Assembly: GCF_002776525.5 (NCBI RefSeq) | Contig: NC_045436.1 | Coordinates: forward strand, 13,985,243 to 14,049,242 | Origin: Piliocolobus tephrosceles | Lineage: Eukaryota > Chordata > Mammalia > Primates > Cercopithecidae | Reading direction: 5' to 3' | DNA: 64,000 bases | Shown: piece after piece, positions 48,013 to 59,114 of the stretch | Layout: each line of letters begins with the position of its first letter | Position numbering within the stretch: position 1 is the stretch's first letter | Position numbers and translations under genes: made by a program | The notes under the pieces: generated by a model | Seen by the model: only the letters and a program-made list of their open reading frames with translations | Told to the model about the DNA's origin: nothing | Database searches by the model: none

Positions 48013-48264
48013 TTAGGTTAATGCAAAAGTTATTGCAGTTTTTGCCATTAGTTTTCTTTTTTGACCTCAGGTGATCCACCCGCCTTGGTCTCTTAGATGT
48101 TGGGATTACAGGTGTGAGCCACCGCACCTGGCCCAAAGTGAGGCTATTTCTAAACCAAAGCATGGACCTTGAGGCTCATAAAGGTAATGATGTCTAGGGG
48201 CCCAGACTTTAGTGGGTACTGGAGCACTCTTAGATTGAAAAGTAGTACTTTTGCACCAATCTAA
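48013..48264. mobile_element. MADE1 (mariner-derived MITE) split by a 185-bp insert
   Basis: The left arm 48013-48060 (TTAGGTTAATGCAAAAG...TTTTTGCCATT) and right arm 48246-48264 (TACTTTTGCACCAATCTAA) are the two ends of the 80-bp palindromic MADE1 element. A TA target duplication lies at 48011-48012 and 48265-48266. About 20 bases of its centre are replaced by an inverted copy of DNA from 46772-46957. MADE1 copies gave rise to the miR-548 family, but with the insert this one cannot form a normal short precursor hairpin. Confidence 0.92.
48061..48245 (-). repeat. Inverted templated copy of 46772-46957
   Basis: Reverse-complement copy of an Alu 5' end (48061-48134) and its unique left flank (48135-48245) placed in the middle of MADE1. 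The right junction shares AGTA with the resumed MADE1 sequence. There is no poly(A), no target-site duplication and no Alu 3' end, so it did not arrive by retrotransposition. It forms a near-perfect 185-bp inverted repeat with its donor across about 1.1 kb. Confidence 0.95.
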
Positions 48265-48409
48265 TACTACATTGTTTTAAGGTGCCATAAACTGTGCTTT
48301 TATAAGACAGCAAACTTAATCAACAGAAGTTGTATGTGTTCTCACTGCTCCAGCCATTTTCCTATCTGACTCCCAAAGAGAGGCTATAACTTTCTTCATT
48401 TCTATGAAG

Positions 48410-49385
48410 GTTGATTGAGGTGGGGTGAAGTTGAAGCAGAGAAGATGCTAACAGATCTTGGTTCATGAGGTTTAAGAAAAGAAGCCATTTCCATAAAAAT
48501 TGTAAGGTGAAGCAGCAAGTACTAATGTAGAAACTGCAGTGGGTTATCCAGAAGATCTAGCTAAGATCACTGATGAAGGTGCCTCCACTAAACAATGGAT
48601 TTTCAATAGACAAAACATCCTCATATTGGAAGTTGTGCTGTAGGACTTTCATAGCTGTAGAGGAGAAGTCAATGCCTGGCTTGAAAGTTTCAAAGGACAG
48701 GCTGACTCTCTTGTTAGGGACTAATGCAGCTGGTAACTTTAATGTTTATTTATCACTCCAAAAATCTTAAGGCCCTGAATTATGCTGAATCTACTCTGCC
48801 TATGCTCTATAAATAGAATAACAAAGCCTGAGTGACAGCACATCTGTTTATGGCATGGTTTACTGAATATTTTAAGCCCACTGTTGACACCTACTGCTCA
48901 GAAAAAAAATGATTTACTTAAAAATATTACTGCTCACTGACAATGTACTTTGTAACCCAAGTGCTCTGATGGAGAGTACAAGGCAATTAATGTTGTTTTC
49001 ATGCCTGCTAATACAACGTCCACTTTGAAACCCATGGATCAAGGATTAATTTCAACTTTCAAACCTTGTTACTTAAGAAATACGTTTTGTGCAGCTGTAG
49101 TTGCCATAGATAGAGATTTCTCTCAGGCATCCAGGCAAGTCAGTTAAAAACTCTCCAGGAAGTATTCACCAATCTAGGTGCCATTAAGAATATTCATTAT
49201 TCACGGGGAGAGGTCAAAACATCGACATTAACATGACTTTGGAAGAAGTTGATTCCAACCCTTGTGGATGACTTTGAGGGGTTCAAGACTTCAGTGCAGG
49301 AAGTAACTGCAGATGTAGAGGAAAGAACAAGAGAACTAGAATCAGAAATGGAGCCTGAAGATGTGAATGAATTGCTATAATCCCA
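48410..49385 (+). pseudogene. Tigger1 transposase remnant
   Basis: Decayed C-terminal two thirds of a pogo-family DDE/D transposase. The segment 48573-48770 reads openly for 65 codons and includes 'SMPGLKVSKDRLTLLLG', close to the catalytic-core block of this family. Further on, the block around 48930-48950 keeps an LLTDN reading (family LLIDN) with the second catalytic Asp codon at 48939, but the following His is changed to Asn. Frameshifts and a stop at the end (CTATAA) close the gene. The N-terminal helix-turn-helix part is absent. No protein is expected. Confidence 0.88.
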
Positions 49386-50021
49386 CAATAAAATTTGAAT
49401 GGATGAAGAGTTGCTTCTTCTGAATGAAAAAATGTGTTCTTGAGGCAGAATCTACTCTTAGTAAAGATATTGTAAAAATTTAGAATATTACATAAATTTA
49501 ATTGATAAAGCAGCAGCAGGGTTCGAGAGGATTGACTCCAATTTTGAAAGAAGTTTGATGGGTAAAATGCTATCAAACAGTATCACATGCTACAGAGAAA
49601 TCCTTTGTGAAAGGAATAATCAATATGGCAAACTTCACTGTTGTCTTATTTTAAGAAATTGACACAGCCACCCTAACCTTCAGCAGCCACCACCCTGATC
49701 TGTTAGCAGCAATGAACTCCGAAGCAAGCCCCTCCACCAGCAAAAAGATTAAGACTTGCTGAAGGCTCAGATGATTGCTAGCAGTTTTTAGGAAGGATTT
49801 TAAAATTAAAGTTTATACATTGTTTTTTAGACATAATGCTATTCCATATTTTATAGACTACAGTATAGTGTAAACATAACTTATATTCACTGAGAATTCA
49901 AAAAATATGTGTGTGACTCACTTTATTACAATATTCACATTATTGTGATGGGCTGGAATGGAACCCACAATATCTTGGAATATGTTTGAAAGATATTTAG
50001 AGATATTTAAAGCACAATTCA

Positions 50022-50024
<3 letters not shown>

Positions 50025-50072
<48 letters not shown>
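50025..50072. repeat. (TA)24 microsatellite
   Basis: Forty-eight bases of uninterrupted TA dinucleotide, 36 bp beyond the end of Tigger1. It can extrude cruciforms and is expected to be highly variable in length. The 61-codon frame across it encodes an Ile/Tyr repeat and is an artefact. Confidence 0.97.
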
Positions 50073-50077
<5 letters not shown>

Positions 50078-50199
50078 GTATTTCTGTATTTCATACTCCC
50101 TCATAATGATGTAATATTTAATTCAGTCTTATACTTATTATGATACCAATGAAAAATACTATGTTCTATATGTTCTAGGGTCCTTTCTTTTTTCTTTTT

Positions 50200-50498
50200 C
50201 TTCTTTTTTTTTTGGAGATGGAGTCTTGCTCTGTCGCCAGGCTGGAGTTGAAGTGCAGTGACGCAATCTCGGCCCACTGCAACTTCCGCCTCCTGGGTTC
50301 AAGCAATTCTCCTGCCTCAGCCTCCTAAGTAGCTGGGATTATAGGCACGTGCCACCACACCCAGCTAATTTTTGTATTTTTAGTAGAGACGGGGTTTCAC
50401 TGTGTTGGCCAGGATGGTCTCGATCTCCTGACCTCATGATCCACCTGCCTCGGCCTCCCAAAGTGCTTGGATTACAGGTGTGAGCCACCGTGCTGGCC
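50200..50498 (-). mobile_element. Alu SINE (AluS type)
   Basis: Antisense Alu with a T/C-rich tail at left and GTGCTGGCC at right. The target-site duplication is approximately GGTCCTTTCTTTTTT left and CTCGGTTTCTTTCTTT right. The antisense 95-codon frame over it is not a gene. Confidence 0.95.
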
Positions 50499-51589
50499 TC
50501 GGTTTCTTTCTTTAAAAATATATTTGAGTATTTCAGTGTGTGCATGACAAGAGATTTAGACTCTCTATTTAATGGGTTACAATTTTCCAAATTATAGTAC
50601 TTGCAAGTCATCACACAAAGCAACAAGTTTCACTTCCCAATTTTTATTTCTGTTAGTGTATTGATAATCCATACATATAAACACACATCAGTTTGTTAAG
50701 CCTGAATTCTCCTGATGTCTAATATTTAAGGTTTTCATAAGCTAGCCTTAATTATCGTCTAGTTGATCTAAGAAACTCTTTGTTTTTTTAAGACCAAATC
50801 AGATTTGGCATAGGTTTAGAAATATAAAATCAAAGTCCTTGGATGAAAATGAGTATATAAAGGATCCATTCTCTAAAGGGTAGAGATGTTTTTGATCTAC
50901 CCATTTTGGGTATGAGGAGCTTGATTCTAATTATAATGGGTTACACACTTCAGAAACTTACCTATAAGAATTCCACATGTCATTTTTTTGCTGCAGATTT
51001 TGATCTTTAAATTTAAAGAATTAGATTTTAAATCTGATCTTTTAAGAGACCAAACAAAGGCTTGGTGTAGAATAATTGAATTCATGATTTTGTACATTTA
51101 TATACATGCTAATGTATACGCAACCTAAGATGTGCAAAATAAAGTTAACTTCATAACTTTTAATAGTTTTTTACTACAGAATTAACAAAACTGCTAGTCA
51201 AGAGGAGCTGCAGAAAGTGATTCTATAGTACCCGGTTTAGATCACGTTTTTTTTTTTTTTTTTTTTTCCATAATGCTTTCCCCGTCACACACTAATTCTC
51301 TCCCTTTTAGCAATCTAGAATGCATACTTTCTGAATCGGAATGTATGGTTTTAGGGGAAAGCTGTTGTTCCTATGAATTACATGGAAATTTAGCCTCTTT
51401 GTCTGGAAGTGCTCAGAATGTCCATTTTCAGTTTAGCAGATGATGAATTCATTTTCTTTTATTTATTCTTGTCACTCATTCTAAGGTCCTAATGAGAACC
51501 CTGGTCATCTTTGGTTTGGGCTATTAAAGGTGACACCTTATTTCTTTGCCCAAAACTTGTCCCAGCTTAAATCCATCATTCACACTACA
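50499..51589. other. AT-rich stretch with a T22 tract
   Basis: About 1.1 kb with no gene or family recognised. A T22 homopolymer lies at 51247-51268 without an attached Alu or L1 body. The rest is ordinary AT-rich DNA. Confidence 0.55.
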
Positions 51590-52062
51590 AACAGTGTGAT
51601 CTCTCTAAAATACAAATCTGAATATGCCACTCTGAGAAAATAAAACTCATACTTGTTCACATGACCAAGTCCTCCCAGCTTGACCCCCATCTCCTTCTCC
51701 AGCCTCAGATAACATTTTTTCTTACTTTGCAACGTATACCTTGGTAATATCAGTGGTGATGTAATTTCTCTCCCCACAGCATGTTGAGTATTTTGTGTAT
51801 TTGGTTATTTTGCACTCTCTGCCAATCTTATCTTTCCATAGTTGAGTGATTCTTATGCATCCTAGGAATAATTATAATGTTCTCGTTATGAGGATTTCTG
51901 TGAACCACACATTTGTATTATCCTGGATGGAAGACTCGGCAGCCTCCCTGCCAAGTACACTAGGTCTTTTGAGGCAGGGATTTGCTCTCATTCATCTGCG
52001 TTCTTCTAGCATCCAGCCCAGTGCTTGGCACATGGTGGGCAACAAATGTTTGTTTAACTGAA
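51590..52062 (+). repeat. L2 LINE 3' end
   Basis: Sense L2: 'gtgatctctctaaaatacaa', 'atctgaatatgccactctga', 'gccaagtacactaggtctt', 'gaggcagggatttgctctca', 'agcatccagcccagtgcttg' and 'gcacatggtgggcaacaaat' run in consensus order to the 3' end near 'gtttaactgaac'. It is the best preserved L2 in the window. Confidence 0.8.
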
Positions 52063-52789
52063 CAGAACAAAGCTCATGTTTTTTATCTTTCTCATTTGCT
52101 AATTTGCAAATTAAACATGCAAAGTAAGTACAATGGCAGCTGTAGCCGACTCACATATGGAGGAACCGGCCCAAGAAAACACTTTCATCTGCTTAATTTT
52201 TCACTGAAATTTGTTAAGCTACTGCAGAATAATATTCTCAGATCTCCAAAATGAACCCAATGCCTATAGTCTCAGACCATGTTTAAAAAGCAGACACTTA
52301 CTGTATGTCAGGATAGCAGATTTACATTTAGTGCATGAATACTTTGTGTATGTTGTAAAAAAATCTAGTTATTTCATGTTTTTTTCTGATTTTTTATCAT
52401 AATACTCTCAGAGTATTTCTTTCTTATCTTCATCGTTATGGCTTCTGCAGTAGATAAGACAGTGTCACAAAAAGGAAAACAATTTGCACTTCCTTTCAGA
52501 GAAAAAGAATATTGAAAAGACTAATCGAGGACCTGGCAAATTGCTTACTTTCCTGTCCTTTTTCTTTTTATTAGGTTTAACAATTTATATTTCCTGCAAT
52601 AGATACACACAATTCCTACCCATTCCTCCTCAGCCTCCCTGATACTTCCAGCACAAATTAGAAAGTAATATTAGAACGCTGGACCCAGAAGCAGGAGATG
52701 TATTTTAATTTCAGAGAAAAAGATTTCTTTCTACTAGAGTGTTTTGTATTGATGGACAGCTAACATTTAAGGTTTCAATGTTTATCTAC
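52063..52789. other. Unassigned DNA
   Basis: About 730 bp with nothing recognised. Short forward frames (63 and 90 codons) overlap the L2 edge and have no domain. Confidence 0.55.
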
Positions 52790-52930
52790 TAGGGAAAAGT
52801 GAATGGCAGACAAACTAAAATCTTTTGAGTACATGGTATGTACCAGGGACCTTTGAAGGCTTTTATATGTATTATTATTTTTTCTTCCCAAACTCCAGAA
52901 AGTTAATGATTTGGGACAATTTTTTTAAAT
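52790..52930 (+). repeat. MIR SINE fragment
   Basis: Sense MIR-like blocks: 'gagtacatggtatgtaccag', 'gggacctttgaaggctttta' and 'tatgtattattattttttct'. Weak but in order. Confidence 0.5.
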
Positions 52931-52999
52931 ATAAAAATCTAAAGGAACTAATCCAATATTAATAGTCTTAAAAATAGTGTTAGATATTTTTAAATTTTG

Positions 53000-54200
53000 A
53001 GTTTTAAATTTTTATATTATATTGATTGTCCATCTTATTTTTATTATTCTCTTTCTTCTAATTTCTTAAGGTAGATGCTTAGATCATTGACTGGTAGTCT
53101 TTCTTATTTTAAAATTTATGCATTTATGACTATGAATTTCCCTGGAACACAGATTTAGTACACATCAGAGGTTTGGAGCTATGCCCTTTTTTAGTATTAT
53201 TTAATTCAAAATGCATTCTAATTTTCTTTTTGATTTCTTTTTGACCCATAAGTGATTTGGAAATATATGGCTTAAATTGAACACATTTGGATATTCCCCC
53301 TCCTTTTAAAAATTTTATTTGTAACTTAATTCCACTTTGGTGAGGCAATATTGTATATTTCAAGCATTTTGACATTTGTTGAGACTTACTTTATTACTTA
53401 CTCCATGACCTATTTTGGTAAATATTCTGTGTGCATTTGGTAAGAATGTATATTCTGTAACTTGTGGTTGCAGTTGTAAATGAATGTCAATTTGGTCAGT
53501 TTGTTAATCATTTTGTTCATCTCTTCTATGGTCTTCTTGACCTTTTGGGTTTTTTCATTCTATTGGATATTGACGTACATCTGCTCAACTCTTCAACTAT
53601 GACTTTACATTTGTTCATTTTCCTTTCAATTCTGTCAGTTATTACAGTATATACTTGATGTTGTTTAATTAGGTGCCTACAAATTTAAAATTGTTCTTTC
53701 TCTTGAATTAAGCCTGTCAATAAAATGCCCTTCTTCATTTTTAGCAATCATTTTTGTCTTAATATTTACTTTGATATCAGAATACTCACAGAATTTTCTA
53801 GTGTTTAGTATTTGTAAAAGTTGTTTTTTCATTTTTTTCAGACACATTTGTCTTTTAACTGAAGTATTTAGTACAGTTGCATTTAGTTTAATTAATAATA
53901 ATCGAGGTCAATACCTACCTTTTTAGTCTTTACTTGTATTTTTCTTGTATGGTTTTCATTTTTTTGTTCTTGTAACTTGTTTGGATTACTTGTATCTTTT
54001 GTATTTCCTCTTTATTAGTTTGTTAGTATTAATTCCTTCTTAAAATTTTCTTAGTGGTTCCCCAAGACATCACAACATGAATTTTTAAGTTATTTGAATT
54101 GACTTTGAATAAAATGTACTAATTTCCACACTTTATACTGGAATCTACACTGCTTTAACTCTGTCTTCCTGCCTCATCATGAACTACTATGGACATTTAT
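53000..54200 (-). mobile_element. Old L1 ORF2-derived sequence, antisense
   Basis: About 1.2 kb of inverted, very diverged LINE-1 reverse-transcriptase-region sequence. Blocks in inverted order include 'tttttgacccataagtgatt', 'ttaattccactttggtgagg', 'tttggtaaatattctgtgtg', 'aagaatgtatattctgtaac', 'tcttctatggtcttcttgac', 'ttcaattctgtcagttatta' and 'attaggtgcctacaaattta'. No antisense frame longer than 81 codons survives, so nothing functional remains. Confidence 0.8.
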
Positions 54201-54429
54201 TTTAATTGTACTTATATTTTGAACCACATAAGTTGTTTTTTTAATCAGTGTTAATCTAAATTTAGCCCTTCTGAGGCTTTTCATTTTCCCTTTCTTGTCC
54301 TTCTTTCTGGCATTATTTTCCATTTATGTTTTTCATTCTAAAGAAAAAAAGAATCTTTATTTTGTTTTCTTTATTTCTGCTCTTGTTCTTGCAAAATATT
54401 TTCTTTTAGCACTTGAAATAATTATTATT

Positions 54430-54570
54430 ATTTTCTTTTTTTCTTTTTGTGGTGAATGGGGTCTTACAATGTTGCCCAGGCAAGTATCAAATTCCTGGTC
54501 TCAAGTTATCCTCCCACCTCTGCCTACCTAAGTGTTGGGATTACAGACATGAGCCACCATGCCTAGCTAA
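54430..54570 (-). mobile_element. Alu monomer (FLAM/FRAM-like), antisense
   Basis: A single inverted monomer: 'ggggtcttacaatgttgccc', 'aggcaagtatcaaattcctg', 'gtctcaagttatcctcccac' and 'aagtgttgggattacagaca', ending ATGCCTAGCT. There is no second monomer and no A-rich linker, so it is a fossil monomer older than dimeric Alu. The T-rich left end is its tail. Confidence 0.85.
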
Positions 54571-55649
54571 ATAATTAATTATTTAAGGCAATCATGTCTT
54601 TGACTTTCATTGTTCATATTCTCAACATATTTAGGGCTCTCCTTGATTCTCTTCTCTTCAGGACCTTGGCCCCTCATGTCAAGTGTGCTTTGATTTCTCT
54701 TAGAAATCACATCTGCTCTTGTGTATGTTCTAGTATATAGCTAGCTTTGAAATTCCTGAAATTGTTTTCTGCAGGAAATTTATTCTAAGAAACAGTTTTT
54801 GTACCGAATGTGAAAAACCCAATAACTGAGCCTTAAAAGTGCATGACTCTAAATGTCCATTTTCTAATGCGTACTTGTGTATTCTTTCCTGAATAACAGA
54901 GTTGGTTAATACAGTGAAATTCAATACAAAGAGGATGAAATAAAGTAAGAAAAAGTAAACAGTATAATTCAGTTTTTGGTAATGCACATTTTGAAAAGTC
55001 AGTGATAAGCCCATGTATTATTGATCTATTCTGTATATGGCATCTCAGTCTCATAAATGCTGCTGGGTAATTAGTTTACATTTTAAGCAGATGAGCCATT
55101 TTGCAAACTGGTCTAATCCATGATGTAATAGAGAATTCACAGCTACTCTAGATCAGAACAATCCACCATAAAGGAGAAGGAATTATTTTACATTTTGGAT
55201 GATATAGCTTAGGAATCAGAATAGACTCCCTGTCCCACACTGTAATATAAGTATTTGGGTACTAACTTAGGGAAATAATTACCCTTTCAATTTCATCCAC
55301 TGATGAAGAAAAGTGTAATCCTTTTTTTCTACCAAATATTTTATTTTCAAAAACTTTCTAAATTATTTTATGTAAAATAATGGATATAGAATATTTTTAT
55401 CAGTTGGTTCCATAAACACTTTCAATTTTAGTTAGAATAATTTAATTCTTACCTTTAACTCTCATTTTTTCTCCTTTCCCTAAATGTGTAGCTCCGACTC
55501 TAAGTTACCCTTGATTGCAAGATCTGTCATTAATTTACCAAAACATTTTCAAGGAAAAAAGAAGACATTTTGCTCTAAATTATACAATAATTATAAGACA
55601 TCCCAGAAACATTAAATTGCGAAAAAACACATTATGAAATTGAGAAATT
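54571..55649. other. Unassigned DNA
   Basis: About 1.1 kb with no recognised family. Two antisense frames (73 and 94 codons, 54730-55054) overlap in different registers. Neither has a domain. Confidence 0.5.
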
Positions 55650-56420
55650 ATGGAATATAATAGTGCCAACTAAATGCTAATTACCATGCTAAGCAGTGAA
55701 GACAAGCAGATAAATGAGACATATATCCTGGGTTGCAAGAGTCTACAATCTAGGTTAGTCATTAACAGTGCAAACCCACAAGTATAAGTGTGATGTTTGT
55801 TGATAGAAATATAAAGTAGTGTAGGAACTGATTTATTTGGTAAATTTTAAGGAGTTTGGTATGTTTTGATATTCCACAAGAGCCTGACAGAAGATAAGGT
55901 GTTAGATATAGCCTGATAATGAAGGGTCGTGCATTCCATGTGAAGATATTTTGGGATGTCTTCCATCAGCAATTATATCCTCAGATACATACATTAAAAC
56001 TAAGAATGGTGGCAGTGTGAAAAATCTACTAGAAGAGATCCATCAGTTTTGTGGTTATAATAAATGCAGACGATTCTTAATGCAGTGAATTAAGATGGTA
56101 TGGATGAAGAGGTAGAATAGACAATGGTTTTAAAAGAAATTCATGAAATTCAAATAAACAGAGCCTAATAACTAGGGATAGGAAAGATACAAAGAAAAGG
56201 GAAACGTCTCATATTTCTTATGTGTGGTATTGTGTTTCTAAATTGAGTGGTTGTTGAGCCCTATCAGTTTTTACAAGGTAATGCAAAAATAAGTCCTTTT
56301 TGATTATGCTGAATTTGAGGTGCCTGTGAATATGTTGGAGAACCAATTACACAGTTCTGATTCTTAGGAGACAATCTGTACTACAGAGGAATTTGAAAAT
56401 ATAAGCCTGTAATTTTCAAA
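55650..56420 (+). repeat. Probable ancient interspersed repeat
   Basis: Blocks 'gtgaagacaagcagataaat', 'caagagtctacaatctaggt', 'gatgaagaggtagaatagac' and 'gaatttgaggtgcctgtgaa' follow the order of the same unnamed old repeat noted at 7.4 and 29.7 kb. Low confidence. Confidence 0.35.
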
Positions 56421-58999
56421 ATCATGATAATGGGCACGATTACAGAGAAAAGGAATGCAACGTGTATTTTTGAACACCAGAACTCAGATAATGTTAGCAG
56501 CTGGATCTTTATGCACTGATCTACCCAGACCTTCATGGAATATATTTACTGGTGGCATTCAGAGCCCGGCTTTTAAAATGCCTTTCATCCATTTTCTTTA
56601 GTGTTACTTCAAATGCTCCCCTTTTAGTTTATCTTAGATGCTCTTTATATTTTGCAACTTTTTGTGAGAACCACAAGCATCAAATAATCTCTCCTAAAAA
56701 CTAAAAGAGGTAAACTCAATAATAATAAAATGAAAGAAAAATATTTTCTAATCTAGTAACTATTCATCTTGCCACATGATATATACATGAAGCAAATTTT
56801 ACCTACCTCCAATCTATTTTCAGAGCTCAAAATATATCACTATTAAGATATATTCCATTAGTTTTTCTTTCTGTTGGGAGGTACTCATGGAAAGATACTG
56901 GAAGAAAATAGAAAATGAGAGATTTTTCTCCACTGAAAAAGTCCACAATGACACTTGCTGGTCTTTAACATTAGGTTCCAGAAATGAATTGCTTTTAATG
57001 GTTGTAAATAATAATGTTAGGTTATTTAAATTTTATTCATAATTTGCATGTAATGCTGATTCTTCCTAAATTTAAATAAATAAAAGTTATCATCCAAAAT
57101 ATCATCCAGTTATCTGCTATATGGTGACAAAAAATGTTCTGAGCTAACTTTCCACGTACTTTCATTTTTATCATATAGCTAGTAATTTTAATACAATTTC
57201 TCTATTGGACTAATATGTATTTTCAAATGGAATATGACTTCAGTTTTTGTGATTTTTGAGTATGTAATTAAATCAACTGGGACAAAACATATATAATATG
57301 TTAGCCTAAATTTAGTATGTATTTCTTCATAATTCCTTAATACTTAACTAAGCTAGCTTTAAAAAATAGTTTTAGAGACAATATTTTCTATATATTTGTA
57401 TTAGCAAAGTATTGGTCAAATACTATGTACTATTTTAAAGTCATTTTTGAAGGTTTTTTATGTTTTCTGGTTTTCAGAATATTTTTATGTAATTTTCACT
57501 TTTGTGGAATAGTATGATCATCGTCAAAACTCTTTTTATGAAAGTAAAACAAAAATAATTTGGTGATTTCTACAAGTTAAATTCTTAATATATAAAGCTG
57601 AATTAGCATAAGTCTTACAAAATCATGGTGGCTCAGCACATTCAGAGAAGCCAAATGACTCAGCATTCTAATGGTTCATAAAAATATTTTCATGTCACTT
57701 TTCCCCCCAAACCTTAAGAATTTGAGGTTTGCTATTATAGAATAATTTATTCATAAAAATGTGACTCATGAATGGAATTTATTAAGAAAAAAGTCTTGTG
57801 TTTACAAAACAGCTCAGCCATTCTACCAATCTTTACATTTTTATATGTAGAGAATTTTCCTAACACATATAGTTAGTAACTTTCAACAACACTTAATTTT
57901 TGATCATTATTAACTCTCAAATTGGGAATTACCAGTATTAAGCTACAGGCGTTAGTCATGTGTAGGCTTAGAAAGAGCATTTGTTTCTACCAATAGAGAC
58001 TTCTGTTTTTGGTGGAAAATATGGCAGATTTCATGTCTGAAACCTGCTAGAAACAACTTCCATCTATAGGTATTTGAAAAAATACATCTAATTTATTATT
58101 ATTGATGATTGAATTTATATCTCTTTGACAAAAATACGCATGCCAGATGACTAAATGACCTAATATGAGATTTTGGGAGAAGAATGGGGTAAATAGAATG
58201 ACAAACATAACAATTTTTAAAATTCAGGCGAAGAACTTAATGAGAACAATTAGGAACTTATTCTGTCAAATGAAAATTTAAATAAAGTATCTTCTATTCA
58301 ACACCTTGTCAGCCACAGCTGTAGTTTTCTTTAATGCTTGCTTTAGACTTATACCAAATGCTCGCTGGTTTCTTAGAACACAATATGACCACCTCCACAA
58401 ATTATGTCAGTTTTATACTTAAATGTTTTTTTTTCATGAAAGCAAAGACTACTAGCCTTCAAAACTAAGCTGTGAGTTTTAAAAACTGAGGTTTTAAAAT
58501 TCTGCCTGATATCCACGCCACCGATACTTTGTATATCTCAAGCAAATACCAGATGGTGTGTAGGGAGGGTGGAGCGCAGCATGCATCTAAAATGAAAACT
58601 CATGGAATTGTTGGACTTAATCAAATTATCTACACATTAAATTATTTACAGTATGAACACATTGCTCCTTTTGAAATTGAGAATTATATTTTTAAAAATT
58701 ATCTTTGCATTGTTTATCAAAGGTTAGAGATGTTTTAAATTTCTATAAAAATTTTTTTAATCCTCAAATCACTGAACATTTCATCTCTGAGCCCTCTATT
58801 TCTCCCATGCAATTTGATGCCCTTTTCTCTGCCTCCCTACCTGACTCACCCAGAGATACTATGAAGTATACGGATGAGTTGAGTCCTTTGCTTGCCAATT
58901 TAGTGTCTGTATTTAGTTTGCTTGGGATGGTTTTAAGAAAACATATTGAGAATATTTTCTCAAATTAGTACCACCAAGAGAAGCAAAATTGTAGTACTG
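56421..58999. other. Repeat-poor AT-rich stretch
   Basis: About 2.6 kb of AT-rich sequence with no confident repeat. Forward frames of 69 and 87 codons (58529-58968) show no domain and no flanking splice signals I would trust. Confidence 0.5.
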
Positions 59000-59008
59000 A
59001 CCATAAGG

Positions 59009-59114
59009 CATACTGACATTTTCTGAAGAGTTCTGCATGATTGGCCACAGTGAGCAGTAAACAAAGTAGCTTTATTTTGATGTTAGATGGCTGACATGCT
59101 TTGAACGTTTAGTC
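59009..59114 (+). repeat. Left arm of a 106-bp inverted repeat
   Basis: Contains 83 bp of unique flank and the first 23 bp of the MaLR LTR that starts at about 59092. Its reverse complement occurs at 62405-62510 with 10 mismatches in 106 positions and no gaps. This side is probably the donor because the LTR continues intact to its right. Confidence 0.92.

Larger units (their letters stand above)
47768..49988 (+). mobile_element. Tigger1 DNA transposon (pogo/Tc1 type), internally deleted
   Basis: A class II transposon relic of about 2.2 kb, of which 252 bp is a nested MADE1. The 5' end is recognised from 'ttttattatgcttgacttaa' and 'aaattgaaggtttgtggcaa', the 3' end from 'gttttttagacataatgcta' and 'ggctggaatggaacccaca'. 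Between about 48390 and 48410 the sequence jumps from the 5' non-coding part into the transposase gene. Roughly 400-500 bp, including the N-terminal DNA-binding region, appear to be missing. The rest of the transposase gene is frameshifted. It is inactive; related genes (TIGD, JRK, CENPB) are domesticated, but this copy shows no sign of that. Confidence 0.93.

Noticed and set aside
48573..48770. Tigger1 65-codon frame as a domesticated gene
   Set aside because: The flanking transposase sequence is frameshifted, the N-terminal region is deleted and a conserved His is lost, so it looks like neutral decay.
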